Source: Drosophila persimilis (Eukaryota; Arthropoda; Insecta; Diptera; Drosophilidae). From it: a DNA stretch of 64,000 nucleotides. The stretch spans positions 186,001-250,000 of the forward strand of contig NW_020825461.1 in the NCBI RefSeq assembly GCF_003286085.1, read 5' to 3'. The notes beneath the pieces are model-generated. The model saw nothing but the letters and a program-made list of their open reading frames with translations. It was not told the origin of the DNA and did no database searches. Within the stretch, counting starts at the first letter, position 1, and every line of letters starts with the position of its first letter. Positions 35,981 to 47,839 of the stretch are shown here, piece by piece. Both the position numbers and the translations under genes were made by a program.

Positions 35981-38183
35981 TGGAGGGATTGCTCTTCTGA
36001 TGACGGACAAGGACTACTCCAAATTACTCCTTTCCTTTTGTTTATGAACCGACGGATATATGCAATTGTGCCTACCACTTTCATATATGATGATGAGTTT
36101 TCTATTAGGGTGAGGATGGGATTGTGTTCGCCATCGGCCGCGACAAGCGAAGTGGCTACCTTCTTCTTCTCTAATGACGCGTCCGCTTCTGTCAAACGTA
36201 AATGACGATTTTGAGGCCAATCCATGGCATTTTGTTGCAGGAATGACGGGCCGTTAAACCAAAATAGTGAATCTAAGTCTGCTACTGATGATCCCCGAGA
36301 TACTGGATCTGCAGGATTTTCTTTGGTGGGTACATGTCTCCATGAGGCAGTCGAAGTGATTTCCTGTATCTCTGCAACTCGATTAGAAACAAATGTTGTT
36401 AACTGGGAGGGATGAGTTTGCAGCCAATGTAGAACCACTTCCGAATCTGACCACAATATAACCTTCTCTACGGGGCAATCAATAACAGATCGAACTTCCT
36501 CCCACAACTTTGCCAACAGATGAGCGGCACATAGCTCCAATCTTGGGATTGTTTTTGTCTTTAAGGGTGCCACCCTTGACTTTGCCGTTAATAAGTTAAC
36601 GGACACTCCATTTGAATGGGACACACGAACGTAGATGCTGCAGCCGTATGCTCGCGTGGACGCATCCTCAAACCCATGTATTTGACATCGAGTGCTTGTG
36701 CTAGCTCCTACAAAACGTGGAATGGTGACTTCATGCAACCTTCGCATGTCCGAAACCATCGACTCCCATCTTTGTTGCAACTTTAAGGGAATGGGATCGT
36801 CCCAACCAAGGCTCAAAAGCCAAATTTCCTGCAAGAAGATTTTTGCATTAGTAATCACCGGACATAGCAGACCCAAGGGATCGAAAAGACTGGCTATGGC
36901 GGATAACATTACTTTCTTGGTTGTGGTTTCGGACGAGACTATTGGTTTCAGACAGTACTTGAAAATGTCTGCCTGTGGGTTCCACATCAGTCCAAGAGTT
37001 TTGCAATCTTTCTGATCTAAAGACAAAAATCGTCTTCTGGCTGTCTCAAACGACGAACCGAGAGATGTCGGGCTAGACTTAAATGGCAAAGAAACTTGCA
37101 ATCGACCGGAGGGTAGACGTGTGATAGTGTCGATAAAGGATTTTTCACACATAGTTTCTTCGGGGGTGTACAGCCTTTCTATGGATGCATTTGGAACATT
37201 TTCCAACTCCCAGAAACGTTTGACCAAGCTGTCGAGCGGGCAGGCTTCTTGAACTGTGCTCACCATAGAGCAAGTTAATGTGGCTTGAGGGCCTTTGGAC
37301 TTGCAACGTCCAGACACCACCCACCCAAAAACAGTGTTTTGTAAGGTTAGTGCCTCTCTGCCCTGTTTTACTTGACCATTACTTAAGATATCGAAAAAGG
37401 AGTCTGCACCTAATAGCAAATCAACCTTTTGTGGCTTGTAAAAGACTGGATCAGCCAGTGGATAGCTCTCAGTAGCATCCATTAAGGAATCAGGCGGAAC
37501 CGCCTTTTCTGGATGGTACGAGGAAATCGATTTTAAAATCACGAAATCTGCCACCATTTCGAATGGGTGTATGCGAGAGCAGATTGTGGTTTGCACAACT
37601 TGGTGTGCCGATAAGCTGGACTTTCCAATACCTAACAAACTAATATGCTTTCTAGTTCTCTTTAACTGCAGACTTTTTGCCAATTCATCGGTTATAAAAT
37701 TCACTTGAGAACCAGAGTCCAACAATACTCTGGCTGGCTGATGTTGGCTTGAGCTGCCTTTAATGTCAACAACTGCTGTGGCTAAAAATACTTGGTCATT
37801 GTCGCGTGCCATTGCATGATTCGAAACTAGTGGACGTGCGTTTAGAATTGCAGGCGGATTGTCCAACGCAGCTTGACTTGTGGATGAGTCAGTTGTGTAA
37901 CGATGTAACAAAGTATGATGCGGTTTGGAACAGACTCTGCAATGTGACGATTTGCACTTTGACACAATGTGTCCTTTGTGTAGGCAATTAATGCATAGCG
38001 GAACTCCCTTTGCAAATTGGAAGCGGGTTGCGACTGAAGCTGCAGCGAAATCCGAGCAAGAAGTGATGAAATGATCAGTTGCCTTGCAAAATGAACATTT
38101 CTGATCTTGAGAAGGTTTGGCCTGAGCCACAGTCAACGAAGTCTTTCCAGATTGCTTGTTCTTTGAATCCTGACTTGTCTTTT
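35914..38183 (-). pseudogene. Element B unit B8: Gag C-terminus to RNase H, RT and integrase deleted
   Basis: Reads without a stop from the DINE-1 insertion through both knuckles (CKATDHFITSC, CINCLHKGH), protease DSG, KHISLLGIG (gag and pol fused in one frame), the RT deletion at ~37013 and RNase H, ending in LTR codons. This copy shows that Gag-Pol of element B is normally a single frame. Same deletions as B7. Confidence 0.88.
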
Positions 38184-39297
38184 TATACCCGATACTCAAA
38201 ATGAGTATTGGGGTATATTAGATTTGTGGTGAAAGTGGATGTGTGTAACGTCCAGAAGGAATCGTTTCCGACCCCATAAAGTATATATATTCTTGATCAG
38301 CATCAATAGCCGAGTCGATTGAGCCCTGTCTGTCTGTCCGTCCGTCCGTCTGTCCGTCTGTCCGTCTGTCCGTCCCCTTCAGCGCCTAATGCTCAAAGAC
38401 TATAAGAGCTAGAGCAACGATGTTTTGGATCCAGACTTCTGTGATATGTCACTGCTCCAAAAATATTTCAAAACTTTGCCCCGCCCACTTCCGCCCCCAC
38501 AAAGGGCGAAAATCTGTGGCATCCACAATTTCGACGATACGAGAAAACTAAAAACGCAGAATCGTAGAAGATGACTATACCTTACAGAGTGCAAAATCTG
38601 AACCAGATCGTATAATTATTACAGCCAGAATCACGAAAACAATTTCACTCTTTCTCGCTCTGTCTCACTCTAACACACAGGTTTCATGGTCGGTTTTGCC
38701 AATTGCAAAATATGAGTTCAAGGATCTCAGAACCTATAAAAGCCAGAGCAACCAAATTTGGTATCCACACTCCTGTGATATCGGACCTTGACCGTTTCGT
38801 GTCCAAATTTCGCCACACCCCCTTCCGCCCCCGCAAAGGACGAAAATCTGAGGCAACCACAAATCTCAGAGACTATTAAGGCTAGAGTAACCAAATTTGG
38901 TACACACACTCCTTTAAAATGTCACTATAAAACGTATATCTCAGAATTTCGCCCCACCCCCATCCGCCCACACAAAGGACGAAAATCTGTTGCATCCACA
39001 ATATTGCAGATTTGAGAAAACTAAAAACGCAGAATCATAGATAATGACCATATCTATTAGATTGCTGAATCTGGATCAGATCAGACCATTTTTTTAGCCA
39101 AAAGGAACAAATCAATTTTCATTGGCTACGCAGCGCCCGACGTCACGCTCAGACTGATTTTCTGTCTCTCTCGCACGCACTCTTTGTCGTGTCGTTAAAT
39201 ATTAGCGGCGTCTGCCGGAGGAGAGCCATACTGACTTAGTATCGGGTATAACCTTAGAGTTGCGGTGTCCGCAGCAACTCACAACGTTCCCCCTCGT
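38184..39297 (+). mobile_element. DINE-1/Helentron-like element, copy 1 (inside B8 gag)
   Basis: Starts TATACCCGATACTC inside a T run and ends CCCCCTCGT before TT. No target duplication beyond the T run is seen, as expected for Helitron-type insertion between T and T. Subterminal inverted repeats TATACCCGATACT / AGTATCGGGTATA occur near both ends. It has a 3' hairpin (GAGTTGCGG..CCGCAGCAACTC, 39257-39280) and a (TCYG)n tract at 38327-38376. GATCAGCATCAATAGCCGAGTCGA follows the DINE-1 pattern. No coding capacity: a non-autonomous passenger. Confidence 0.85.
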
Positions 39298-40225
39298 TTC
39301 CTCTAGATTGCCCTGAATTCGTCTCTTCTGCAGATAAATGTTGGTAGCGTTTGTTAAGCGAAGATACACAGTCTGTCCAATATGGAATGGATTGATAATC
39401 CAGATTCTCTTCCCATCGAAAGCGGGTTTTTTGATCTACCTTGGACATGACAATGTGTATCAGTAAAGCATCCGAAATTTGTTTATAATCTCCTACAGAC
39501 AATAGCGACTCGTAAATAGCGGAAGCTGTGTCAAGAAGGGATCTCAGCCCAGATGCAGACGGACCTTGCATGCTTTGCAACTCGAACAGACGGGCTATAC
39601 TATTTAAGAATATTAAACAATCATTATCGTATACCTTCATTAAGGCACTAAGGGCCTTCGGATAGTTTTGTTCGGTCACTGGATAAGCCTGTACTACTCC
39701 TAGCGCTTCTTTCTCTAAGCAAGTCAATAAATGATTAAATTTCTCCACATTGCTTAATGTGGGATCGCTATCCACTATGCTACTAAATAGGCCGATAAAA
39801 TTTTTATACTCGGTATAATCGCCACTGAATTTGGGCAATTTTACTGGCGGCAAATGTCTATTTGTAGCAATTGTCGTATTTAATACCGACTCATTTGCTG
39901 TCCGTTGCTCAAATTTAGCAGACATGGACTTGAGCGTGGATTTAGCCTCAATACATAAATCCTCAAGCTCGGCTCGAGAAGCTAAATCTGGGTTGACATC
40001 CTCAATTTCTACTTGTAATTGGAAAGCCCGTTCAATGTATGACTCTAATATTTCCATGCGGCACTCCAATTGTGCCTTTGAAAAGGAAGACTGTTTATCT
40101 TTAAGAACGCTCCATGTACGATTGATATCTTTCTTAACTGCACTCAGCTTGCGAAGAGTGTCTAACGACTCCACATCGTCAACCTCTGCCGATTGTCTAG
40201 ACATTCCTCGCCGTTTTCCAGGCAT
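39298..40225 (-). pseudogene. Element B unit B8: Gag N-terminus
   Basis: ATG 40225 (MPGKRRGMSRQSAEV) to the DINE-1 insertion after TNSGQSRG. The insertion splits Gag just before the first zinc knuckle; the remainder is at 35914-38183. The frame is otherwise open. Confidence 0.88.
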
Positions 40226-41169
40226 TTTAGTTCTATAAAATTTTTGTTTCTCAAAAATGGCACTTGTCCCACTGTCACACTCAGCAATTACACTCACAAA
40301 TTTTTTCTGCCTGCTAACAGCCTAATGCTGTTACCGTGCTAGAGACTACGAGAGAGAGATGATCGCCAAAATGCCTACAAGCCAACGCTTTCGATTTCGA
40401 GTCGAGCTTGTAGTTCACCGAAACGCAACTTAAATGCGCGTATATGCGTATGCTGCTTTAGCGACCGACCGACTAAACCACAAGTAATGGTATGTGTAAT
40501 GTATGTGAGTGCTACATGGAGACAAGGAGAGAACACGAAACGATAAAGAGCAAGCGAGCGCTGAATGAGAGAGCACAAAAGTGCAGCTGCGCTGTAAAAC
40601 GAAGAGCGTCCAGCAAGAACCGTTCGCGCAAAGCAGAAACGAAAATTTATGACGAAGACGGGCGAGGGGGGAATGATGCGCAGCGGTTAGAGCTTGCGCG
40701 CGAAACTATTGCCGTTTCTCCTTTGCTTGTCGGCTCTTTTTTGAAATGTCGTTGACCACAAGTACAGTGATCACTCACTGTATAATCAAATAACTTTGAA
40801 TGTGTGTACGTACAGATACCTGGCCGAATCACTTTTATTGAATAATTTATTCACAGGCCTTTTTTATACGTAGTTATTTATATTTTTTGATGAAACAATT
40901 GGGCACTTTGATTTACCTGTGGCACTGGTTGAGGGTTGTTTGAACACCGATGCATTCCCTCCCACAAGTTCATACCAACCAGGAATACCCACGAGCAGCT
41001 CTCAAGAGTAGCTAAGTTTGAAGTCCAGCGGGCCACCAATGACAACTGCAGGAACACCAACAGCAACGAGCGAGGGATGATATATAATGGGGATATCCAA
41101 CGAAGCGCCAAGATTAATCCAATCCAACTTCTGTCCAATCCAGAAAATCAGACCCGGGGGCGCCAAAAA
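40226..41169 (-). other. Element B leader and primer site (B8)
   Basis: Full-length reverse-strand leader, nearly identical to that of B7 (shared AACACCAACAGC and GATATATAATGG variants), but with GGCGCCAAAAATGG at the primer/LTR border. Confidence 0.7.
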
Positions 41170-41455
41170 TGGTTGTGCAAATTAGCCTGCCGTTAGGCAC
41201 GATTTCTGAATGTTTTACTGATACACTGGAATCAGACAGACCGACAGATCCACTTGTGCCCTCAATCGACTTTCAATTATAAGTGAGTTTATTCTAAAGC
41301 GGCGCCCTCTTCATGAGCGGCTGCTGCTTGCATAGGCTCCGTTCGCAACGTATAAGAGCGCATGACATTACAATTTAAGAGCGTGATTTCATTCATTTCT
41401 CTTAGGTATAATTATAGCTATATATATATATGCAGGCAACTGATTTGCCTTAACA
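41170..41455 (-). repeat. Element B LTR shared by B8 and B9
   Basis: 286 bp, 5' LTR of B8 and 3' LTR of B9. Same ATTCATTTC variant as the B7/B8 LTR. Confidence 0.88.
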
Positions 41456-44400
41456 TGGAGGGATTGCTCTTCTGATGACGGACAAGGACTACTCCAAATT
41501 ACTCCTTTCCTTTTGTTTATGAACCGGCGGATATATGCAATTGTGCCTACCACTTTCATATATGATGATGAGTTTTCTATTAGGGTGAGGATGGGATTGT
41601 GTTCGCCATCGGCCGCGACAAGCGAAGTGGCTACCTTCTTCTTCTCTAATGACGCGTCCGCTTCTGTCAAACGTAAATGACGATTTTGAGGCCAATCCAT
41701 GGCATTTTGTTGCAGGAATGACGGGCCGTTAAACCAAAATAGTGAATCTAAGTCTGCTACTGATGATCCCCGAGATACTGGATCTGCAGGATTTTCTTTG
41801 GTGGGTACATGTCTCCATGAGGCAGTCGAAGTGATTTCCTGTATCTCTGCAACTCGATTAGAAACAAATGTTGTTAACTGGGAGGGATGAGTTTGCAGCC
41901 AATGTAGAACCACTTCCGAATCTGACCACAATATAACCTTCTCTACGGGGCAATCAATAACAGATCGAACTTCCTCCCACAACTTTGCCAACAGATGAGC
42001 GGCACATAGCTCCAATCTTGGGATTGTTTTTGTCTTTAAGGGTGCCACCCTTGACTTTGCCGTTAATAAGTTAACGGACACTCCATTTGAATGGGACACA
42101 CGAACGTAGATGCTGCAGCCGTATGCTCGCGTGGACGCATCCTCAAACCCATGTATTTGACATCGAGTGCTTGTGCTAGCTCCTACAAAACGTGGAATGG
42201 TGACTTCATGCAACCTTTGCATGTCCGAAACCATCGACTCCCATCTTTGTTGCAACTTTAAGGGAATGGGATCGTCCCAACCAAGGCTCAAAAGCCAAAT
42301 TTCCTGCAAGAAGATTTTTGCAATAGTAATCACCGGACATAGCAGACCCAAGGGATCGAAAAGACTGGCTATGACGGATAACATTACTCTCTTGGTTGTG
42401 GTTTCGGACGAGACTATTGGTTTCAGACAGTACTTGAAAATGTCTGCCTGTGGGTTCCACATCAGTCCAAGAGTTTTGCAATCTTGCTGATCTCCACTCG
42501 AAATAACCAGATTCTCTTTCTGACTGTCACCTAGTTGACAATTAGCAGTCCACTTCGTCAGCACAAATCCGGCTGGCTCTAGGATTTCAACTAGCTGTTG
42601 ACGCAATATCCGTAGTTCGGATTTCGTGTCTGCGCCTGTAAGAAGATCGTCAACATAGAAATCGGAAGCAAGAGACTTTGAGCCAAGTGGATGCGAATTT
42701 AAATGAGTTTCGCTTAGATACTTCAAGCACCTGACAGCAAGAAATGGTGCGCTGGCCGTGCCATAAGTTACCGTATTTAGACGAAACACTTGCAAGGGAT
42801 CCGAACTTGCACGTCTCCAAATAATTAATTGGAATTTGCGATGCGCCTCATCAAGTTCGACTTGACGGTACATTTTTGTAATGTCTGCTGTAAGAGCGAA
42901 TTTGCGACACCGAAATCTTAACAACGTTGCGTATAGGCACGGCTGGATGGTTGCTCCAACCATGAGTAAATCATTGAGCGAGACTTGACTCGTTGTTTTG
43001 CACGACGCATCGAACACTACTCTAAACTTAGTGGATGTACTTTGTGGTCGTTCCACGCATTAATACGGGATGAAACAATGCGGCTCTGCCGGGATTGAGT
43101 TTTCCATTGCAGTCATATGTCCTAACGACAAGTATTCCTCCATAAAGTCCATAAACATCGATTTTATGGCAGGTTTTTGGCATAATCGCCTTTCTAAAGA
43201 CAAAAATCGTCTTCTGGCTGTCTCAAACGACGAACCGAGAGATGTCGGGCTAGACTTAAATGGCAAAGAAACTTGCAATCGACCGGAGGGTAGACGTGTG
43301 ATAGTGTCGATAAAGGATTTTTCACACATAGTTTCTTCGGGGGTGTACAGCCTTTCTATGGATGCATTTGGAACATTTTCCAACTCCCAGAAACGTTTGA
43401 CCAAGCTGTCGAGCGGGCAGGCTTCTTGAACTGTGCTCACCATAGAGCAAGTTAATGTGGCTTGAGGGCCTTTGGAGTTGCAACGTCCAGACACCACCCA
43501 CCCAAAAACAGTGTTTTGTAAGGTTAGTGCCTCTCTGCCCTGTTTTACTTGACCATTACTTAAGATATCGAAAAAGGCGTCTGCACCTAATAGCAAATCA
43601 ACCTTTTGTGGCTTGTAAAAGACTGGATCAGCCAGTGGATAGCTCTCAGTAGCATCCATTAAGGAATCAGGCGGAACCGCCTTTTCTGGATGGTACGAGG
43701 AAATCGATTTTAAAATCACGAAATCTGCCACCATTTCGAATGGGTGTATGCGAGAGCAGATTGTGGTTTGCACAACTTGGTGTGCCGATAAGCTGGACTT
43801 TCCAATACCTAACAAACTAATATGCTTTCTAGTTCTCTTTAACTGCAGACTTTTTGCCAATTCATCGGTTATAAAATTCACTTGAGAACCAGAGTCCAAC
43901 AATACTCTGGCTGGCTGATGTTGGCTTGAGCTGCCTTTAATGTCAACAACTGCTGTGGCTAAAAGTACTTGGTCATTGTCGCGTGCCATTGCATGATTCG
44001 AAACTAGTGGACGTGCGTTTAGAATTGCAGGCGGATTGTCCAACGCAGCTTGACTTGTGGATGAGTCAGTTGTGTAACGATGTAACAAAGTATGATGCGG
44101 TTTGGAACAGACTCTGCAATGTGACGATTTGCACTTTGACACAATGTGTCCTTTGCGTAGGCAATTAATGCATAGCGGTACTCCCTTTGCAAATTGGAAG
44201 CGGGTTGCGACTGAAGCTGCAGCGAAATCCGAGCAAGAAGTGATGAAATGATCAGTTGCCTTGCAAAATGAACATTTCTGATCTTGAGAAGGTTTGGCCT
44301 GAGCCACAGTCAACGAAGTCTTTCCAGATTGCTTGTTCTTTGAATCCTGACTTGTCTTTTTTCCTCTAGATTGCCCTGAATTCGTCTCTTCTGCAGATAA

Positions 44401-45288
44401 ATGTTGGTAGCGTTTGTTAAGCGAAGATACACAGTCTGTCCAATATGGAATGGATTGATAATCCAGATTCTCTTCCCATCGAAAGCGGGTTTTTTGATCT
44501 ACCTTGGACATGACAATGTGTATCAGTAAAGCATCCGAAATTTGTTTATAATCTCCTACAGACAATAGCGACTCGTAAATAGCGGAAGCTGTGTCAAGAA
44601 GGGATCTCAGCCCAGATGCAGACGGACCTTGCATGCTTTGCAACTCGAACAGACGGGCTATACTATTTAAGAATATTCAACAATCATTATCGTATACCTT
44701 CATTAAGGCACTAAGGGCCTTCGGATAGTTTTGTTCGGTCACTGGATAAGCCTGTACTACTCCTAGCGCTTCTTTCTCTAAGCAAGTCAATAAATGATTA
44801 AATTTCTCCACATTGCTTAATGTGGGATCGCTATCCACTATGCTACTAAATAGGCCGATAAAATTTTTATACTCGGTATAATCGCCACTGAATTTGGGCA
44901 ATTTTACTGGCGGCAAATGTCTATTTGTAGCAATTGTCGTATTTAATACCGACTCATTTGCTGTCCGTTGCTCAAATTTAGCAGACATGGACTTGAGCGT
45001 GGATTTAGCCTCAATACATAAATCCTCAAGCTCGGCTCGAGAAGCTAAATCTGGGTTGACATCCTCAATTTCTACTTGTAATTGGAAAGCCCGTTCAATG
45101 TATGACTCTAATATTTCCATGCGGCACTCCAATTGTGCCTTTGAAAAGGAAGACTGTTTATCTTTAAGAACGCTCCATGTACGATTGATATCTTTCTTAA
45201 CTGCACTCAGCTTGCGAAGAGTGTCTAACGACTCCACATCGTCAACCTCTGCCGATTGTCTAGGCATTCCTCGCCGTTTTCCAGGCAT
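41389..45288 (-). pseudogene. Element B unit B9: Gag-Pol, integrase deleted, two nonsense codons
   Basis: ATG 45288 (MPGKRRGMPRQ). TGA at 44677-44679 (TTA to TGA after VYDNDC) cuts Gag. The frame then continues through intact knuckles (CKATDH, CINCLRKGH), protease DSG and the fused KHISLLGIG to TAA at 43060-43062 (CAA to TAA before CVERPQ). RT with YVDD and RNase H (FEDAS) follow, then SSPCPSSEEQ and LTR codons. It has the integrase deletion of B7, B8 and B10 but keeps the RT core. Confidence 0.88.
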
Positions 45289-46222
45289 TTTAGTTCTATA
45301 AAATTTTTGTTTCTCAAAAATGGCACTTGTCCCACTGTCACACTCAGCAATTACACTCACAAATTTTTTCTGCCTGCTAACAGCCCAATGCTGTTACCGT
45401 GCTAGAGACTACGAGAGAGAGAGAGGGATGATCGCCAAAATGCCTACAAGCCAACGCTTTCGATTTCAAGTCGAGCTTGTAGTTCACCGAAACGCAACTT
45501 AAATGCGCGTATATGCGTATGCTGCTTTAGCGACCGACCGACTAAACCACAAGTAATGGTATGTGTAATGTATGTGAGTGCTACATGGAGACAAGGAGAG
45601 AACACGAAACGATAAAGAGCAAGCGAGCGCTGAATGAGAGAGCACAAAAGTGCAGCTGCGCTGTAAAACGAAGAGCGTCCAGCAAGAGCCGTTCGCGCAA
45701 AGCAGAAACGAAAATTTATGACGAAGACGGGCGAGGGGGGAATGATGCGCAGCGGTTAGAGCTTGCGCGCGAAACTATTGCCGTTTCTCCTTTGCTTGTC
45801 GGCTCTTTTTGGAAATGTCGTTGACCACAAGTACAGTGATCACTCACTGTATAATCAAATAACTTTGAATGTGTGTACGTACAGATACCTGGCCGAATCA
45901 CTTTTATTGAATAATTTATTCACAGGCCTTTTTTATACGTAGTTATTTATATTTTTTGATGAAACAATTGGGCACTTTGATTTACCTGTGGCACTGGTTG
46001 AGGGTTGTTTGAACACCGATGCATTCCCTCCCACAAGTTCATACCAACCAGGAATACCCACGAGCAGCTCTCAAGAGTAGCTAAGTTTGAAGTCCAGCGG
46101 GCCACCAATGACAACTGCAGGAACAGCAACAGCAACGAGCGAGGGATGATATCCAATGGGGATATCCAACGAAGCGCCAAGATTAATCCAGAAAATCAGG
46201 GTCCACCCGGGGGCGCCATGGA
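45289..46222 (-). other. Element B leader and primer site (B9)
   Basis: Reverse-strand leader with (AG)n at 45413-45426. Nine bases are missing near 46187. The primer/LTR border is GGCGCCATGGATGG, as in B7. Confidence 0.7.
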
Positions 46223-46509
46223 TGGTTGTGCAAATTAGCCTGCCGTTAGGCACGATTTCTGAATGTTTTACTGATACACTGGAATCAGACAGACCGAACA
46301 GATCCACTTGTGCCCTCAATCGACTTTCAATTATAAGTGAGTTTATTCTAAAGCGGCGCCCTCTTCATGAGCGGCTGCTGCTTGCATAGGCTCCGTTCGC
46401 AACGTATAAGAGCGCATGACATTACAATTTAAGAGCGTGATTTCATACATTTCTCTTAGGTATAATTATAGCTATATATATATATGCAGGCAACTGATTT
46501 GCCTTAACA
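46223..46509 (-). repeat. Element B LTR between B9 and B10
   Basis: 287 bp reverse-strand LTR, the 5' LTR of B9. Its other side faces plus-strand pol of B10, so here the array changes direction. One extra A (GACCGAACAGATCC) occurs. Confidence 0.88.
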
Positions 46510-46525
46510 TGGAGGCCCCGGCGAG

Positions 46526-47572
46526 ATGTGGAACCCACAGGCAGACATTTTCAAGTACTGTCTGAAACCAATAGTCTCGTCCGAAACCACAACCAAGAGA
46601 GTAATGTTATCCGTCATAGCCAGTCTTTTCGATCCCTTGGGTCTGCTATGTCCGGTGATTACTATTGCAAAAATCTTCTTGCAGGAAATTTGGCTTTTGA
46701 GCCTTGGTTGGGACGATCCCATTCCCTTAAAGTTGCAACAAAGATGGGAGTCGATGGTTTCGGACATGCAAAGGTTGCATGAAGTCACCATTCCACGTTT
46801 TGTAGGAGCTAGCACAAGCACTCGATTTCAAATACATGGGTTTGAGGATGCGTCCACGCGAGCATACGGCTGCAGCATCTACGTTCGTGTGTCCCATTCA
46901 AATGGAGTGTCCGTTAACTTATTAACGGCAAAGTCAAGGGTGGCACCCTTAAAGACAAAAACAATCCCAAGATTGGAGCTATGTGCCGCTCATCTGTTGG
47001 CAAAGTTGTGGGAGGAAGTTCGATCTGTTATTGATTGCCCCGTAGAGAAGGTTATATTGTGGTCAGATTCGGAAGTGGTTCTACATTGGCTGCAAACTCA
47101 TCCCTCCCAGTTAACAACATTTGTTTCTAATCGAGTTGCAGAGATACAGGAAATCACTTCGACTGCCTCATGGAGACATGTACCCACCAAAGAAAATCCT
47201 GCAGATCCAGTATCTCGGGGATCATCAGTAGCAGACTTAGATTCACTATTTTGGTTTAACGGCCCGTCATTCCTGCAACAAAATGCCATGGATTGGCCTC
47301 AAAATCATCATTTACGTCTGACAGAAGCGGACGCGTCATTAGAGAAGATGAAGGTAGCCACTTCGCTTGTCGCGGCCGATGGCGAACACAATCCCATCCT
47401 CACCCTAATAGAAAACACATCATCATATATGAAAGTGGTAGGCACAATTGCATATATCCGCCGGTTCATAAACAAAAGGAAAGGAGTAATTTGGAGTAGT
47501 CCTTGTCCGTCATCAGAAGAGCAATTCCTCCATGTTAAGGCAAATCAGTTGCCTGCATATATATATATATAG
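46526..47572 (+). pseudogene. Element B unit B10: RT thumb-RNase H fragment
   Basis: Plus-strand fragment starting MWNPQADIFKYC, preceded by a 14-base GC-rich filler (TGGAGGCCCCGGCG), with RNase H (FEDAS..GCS) intact. It ends with the B7-B9 integrase deletion (CPSSEEQFLH) and runs into LTR codons. It sits between two LTRs in opposite orientation. Not functional alone. Confidence 0.85.
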
Positions 47573-47819
47573 CTATAATTATACCTAAGAGAACTGAATG
47601 AAATCACGCTCTTAAATTGTAATGTCATGCGCTCTTATACGTTGCGAACGGAGCCTATGCAAGCAGTAGCCGCTCATGAAGAGGGCGCCGCTTTAGAATA
47701 AACTCACTTATAATTGAAAGTCGATTGAGGGCACAAGTGGATCTGTCGGTCTGTCTGATTCCAGTGTCTAATTAAACCTTCAGAAATCGTGCCTAACGGC
47801 AGGCTAATTTGCACAACCA
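47533..47819 (+). repeat. Element B LTR, right end of the block
   Basis: 287 bp, plus orientation, TGTTAAGG to GCACAACCA. It differs from the others at CCAGTGTCTAATTAAACC. It marks the right edge of the 43-kb element B block. Confidence 0.85.
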
Positions 47820-47839
47820 TTTTACCGCATATTTAAAGA

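Noticed and set aside
38327..38376. CRISPR-like or satellite array of TCTG/TCCG repeats
   Set aside because: A simple tetranucleotide tract that is a standard part of DINE-1 elements; no spacers.
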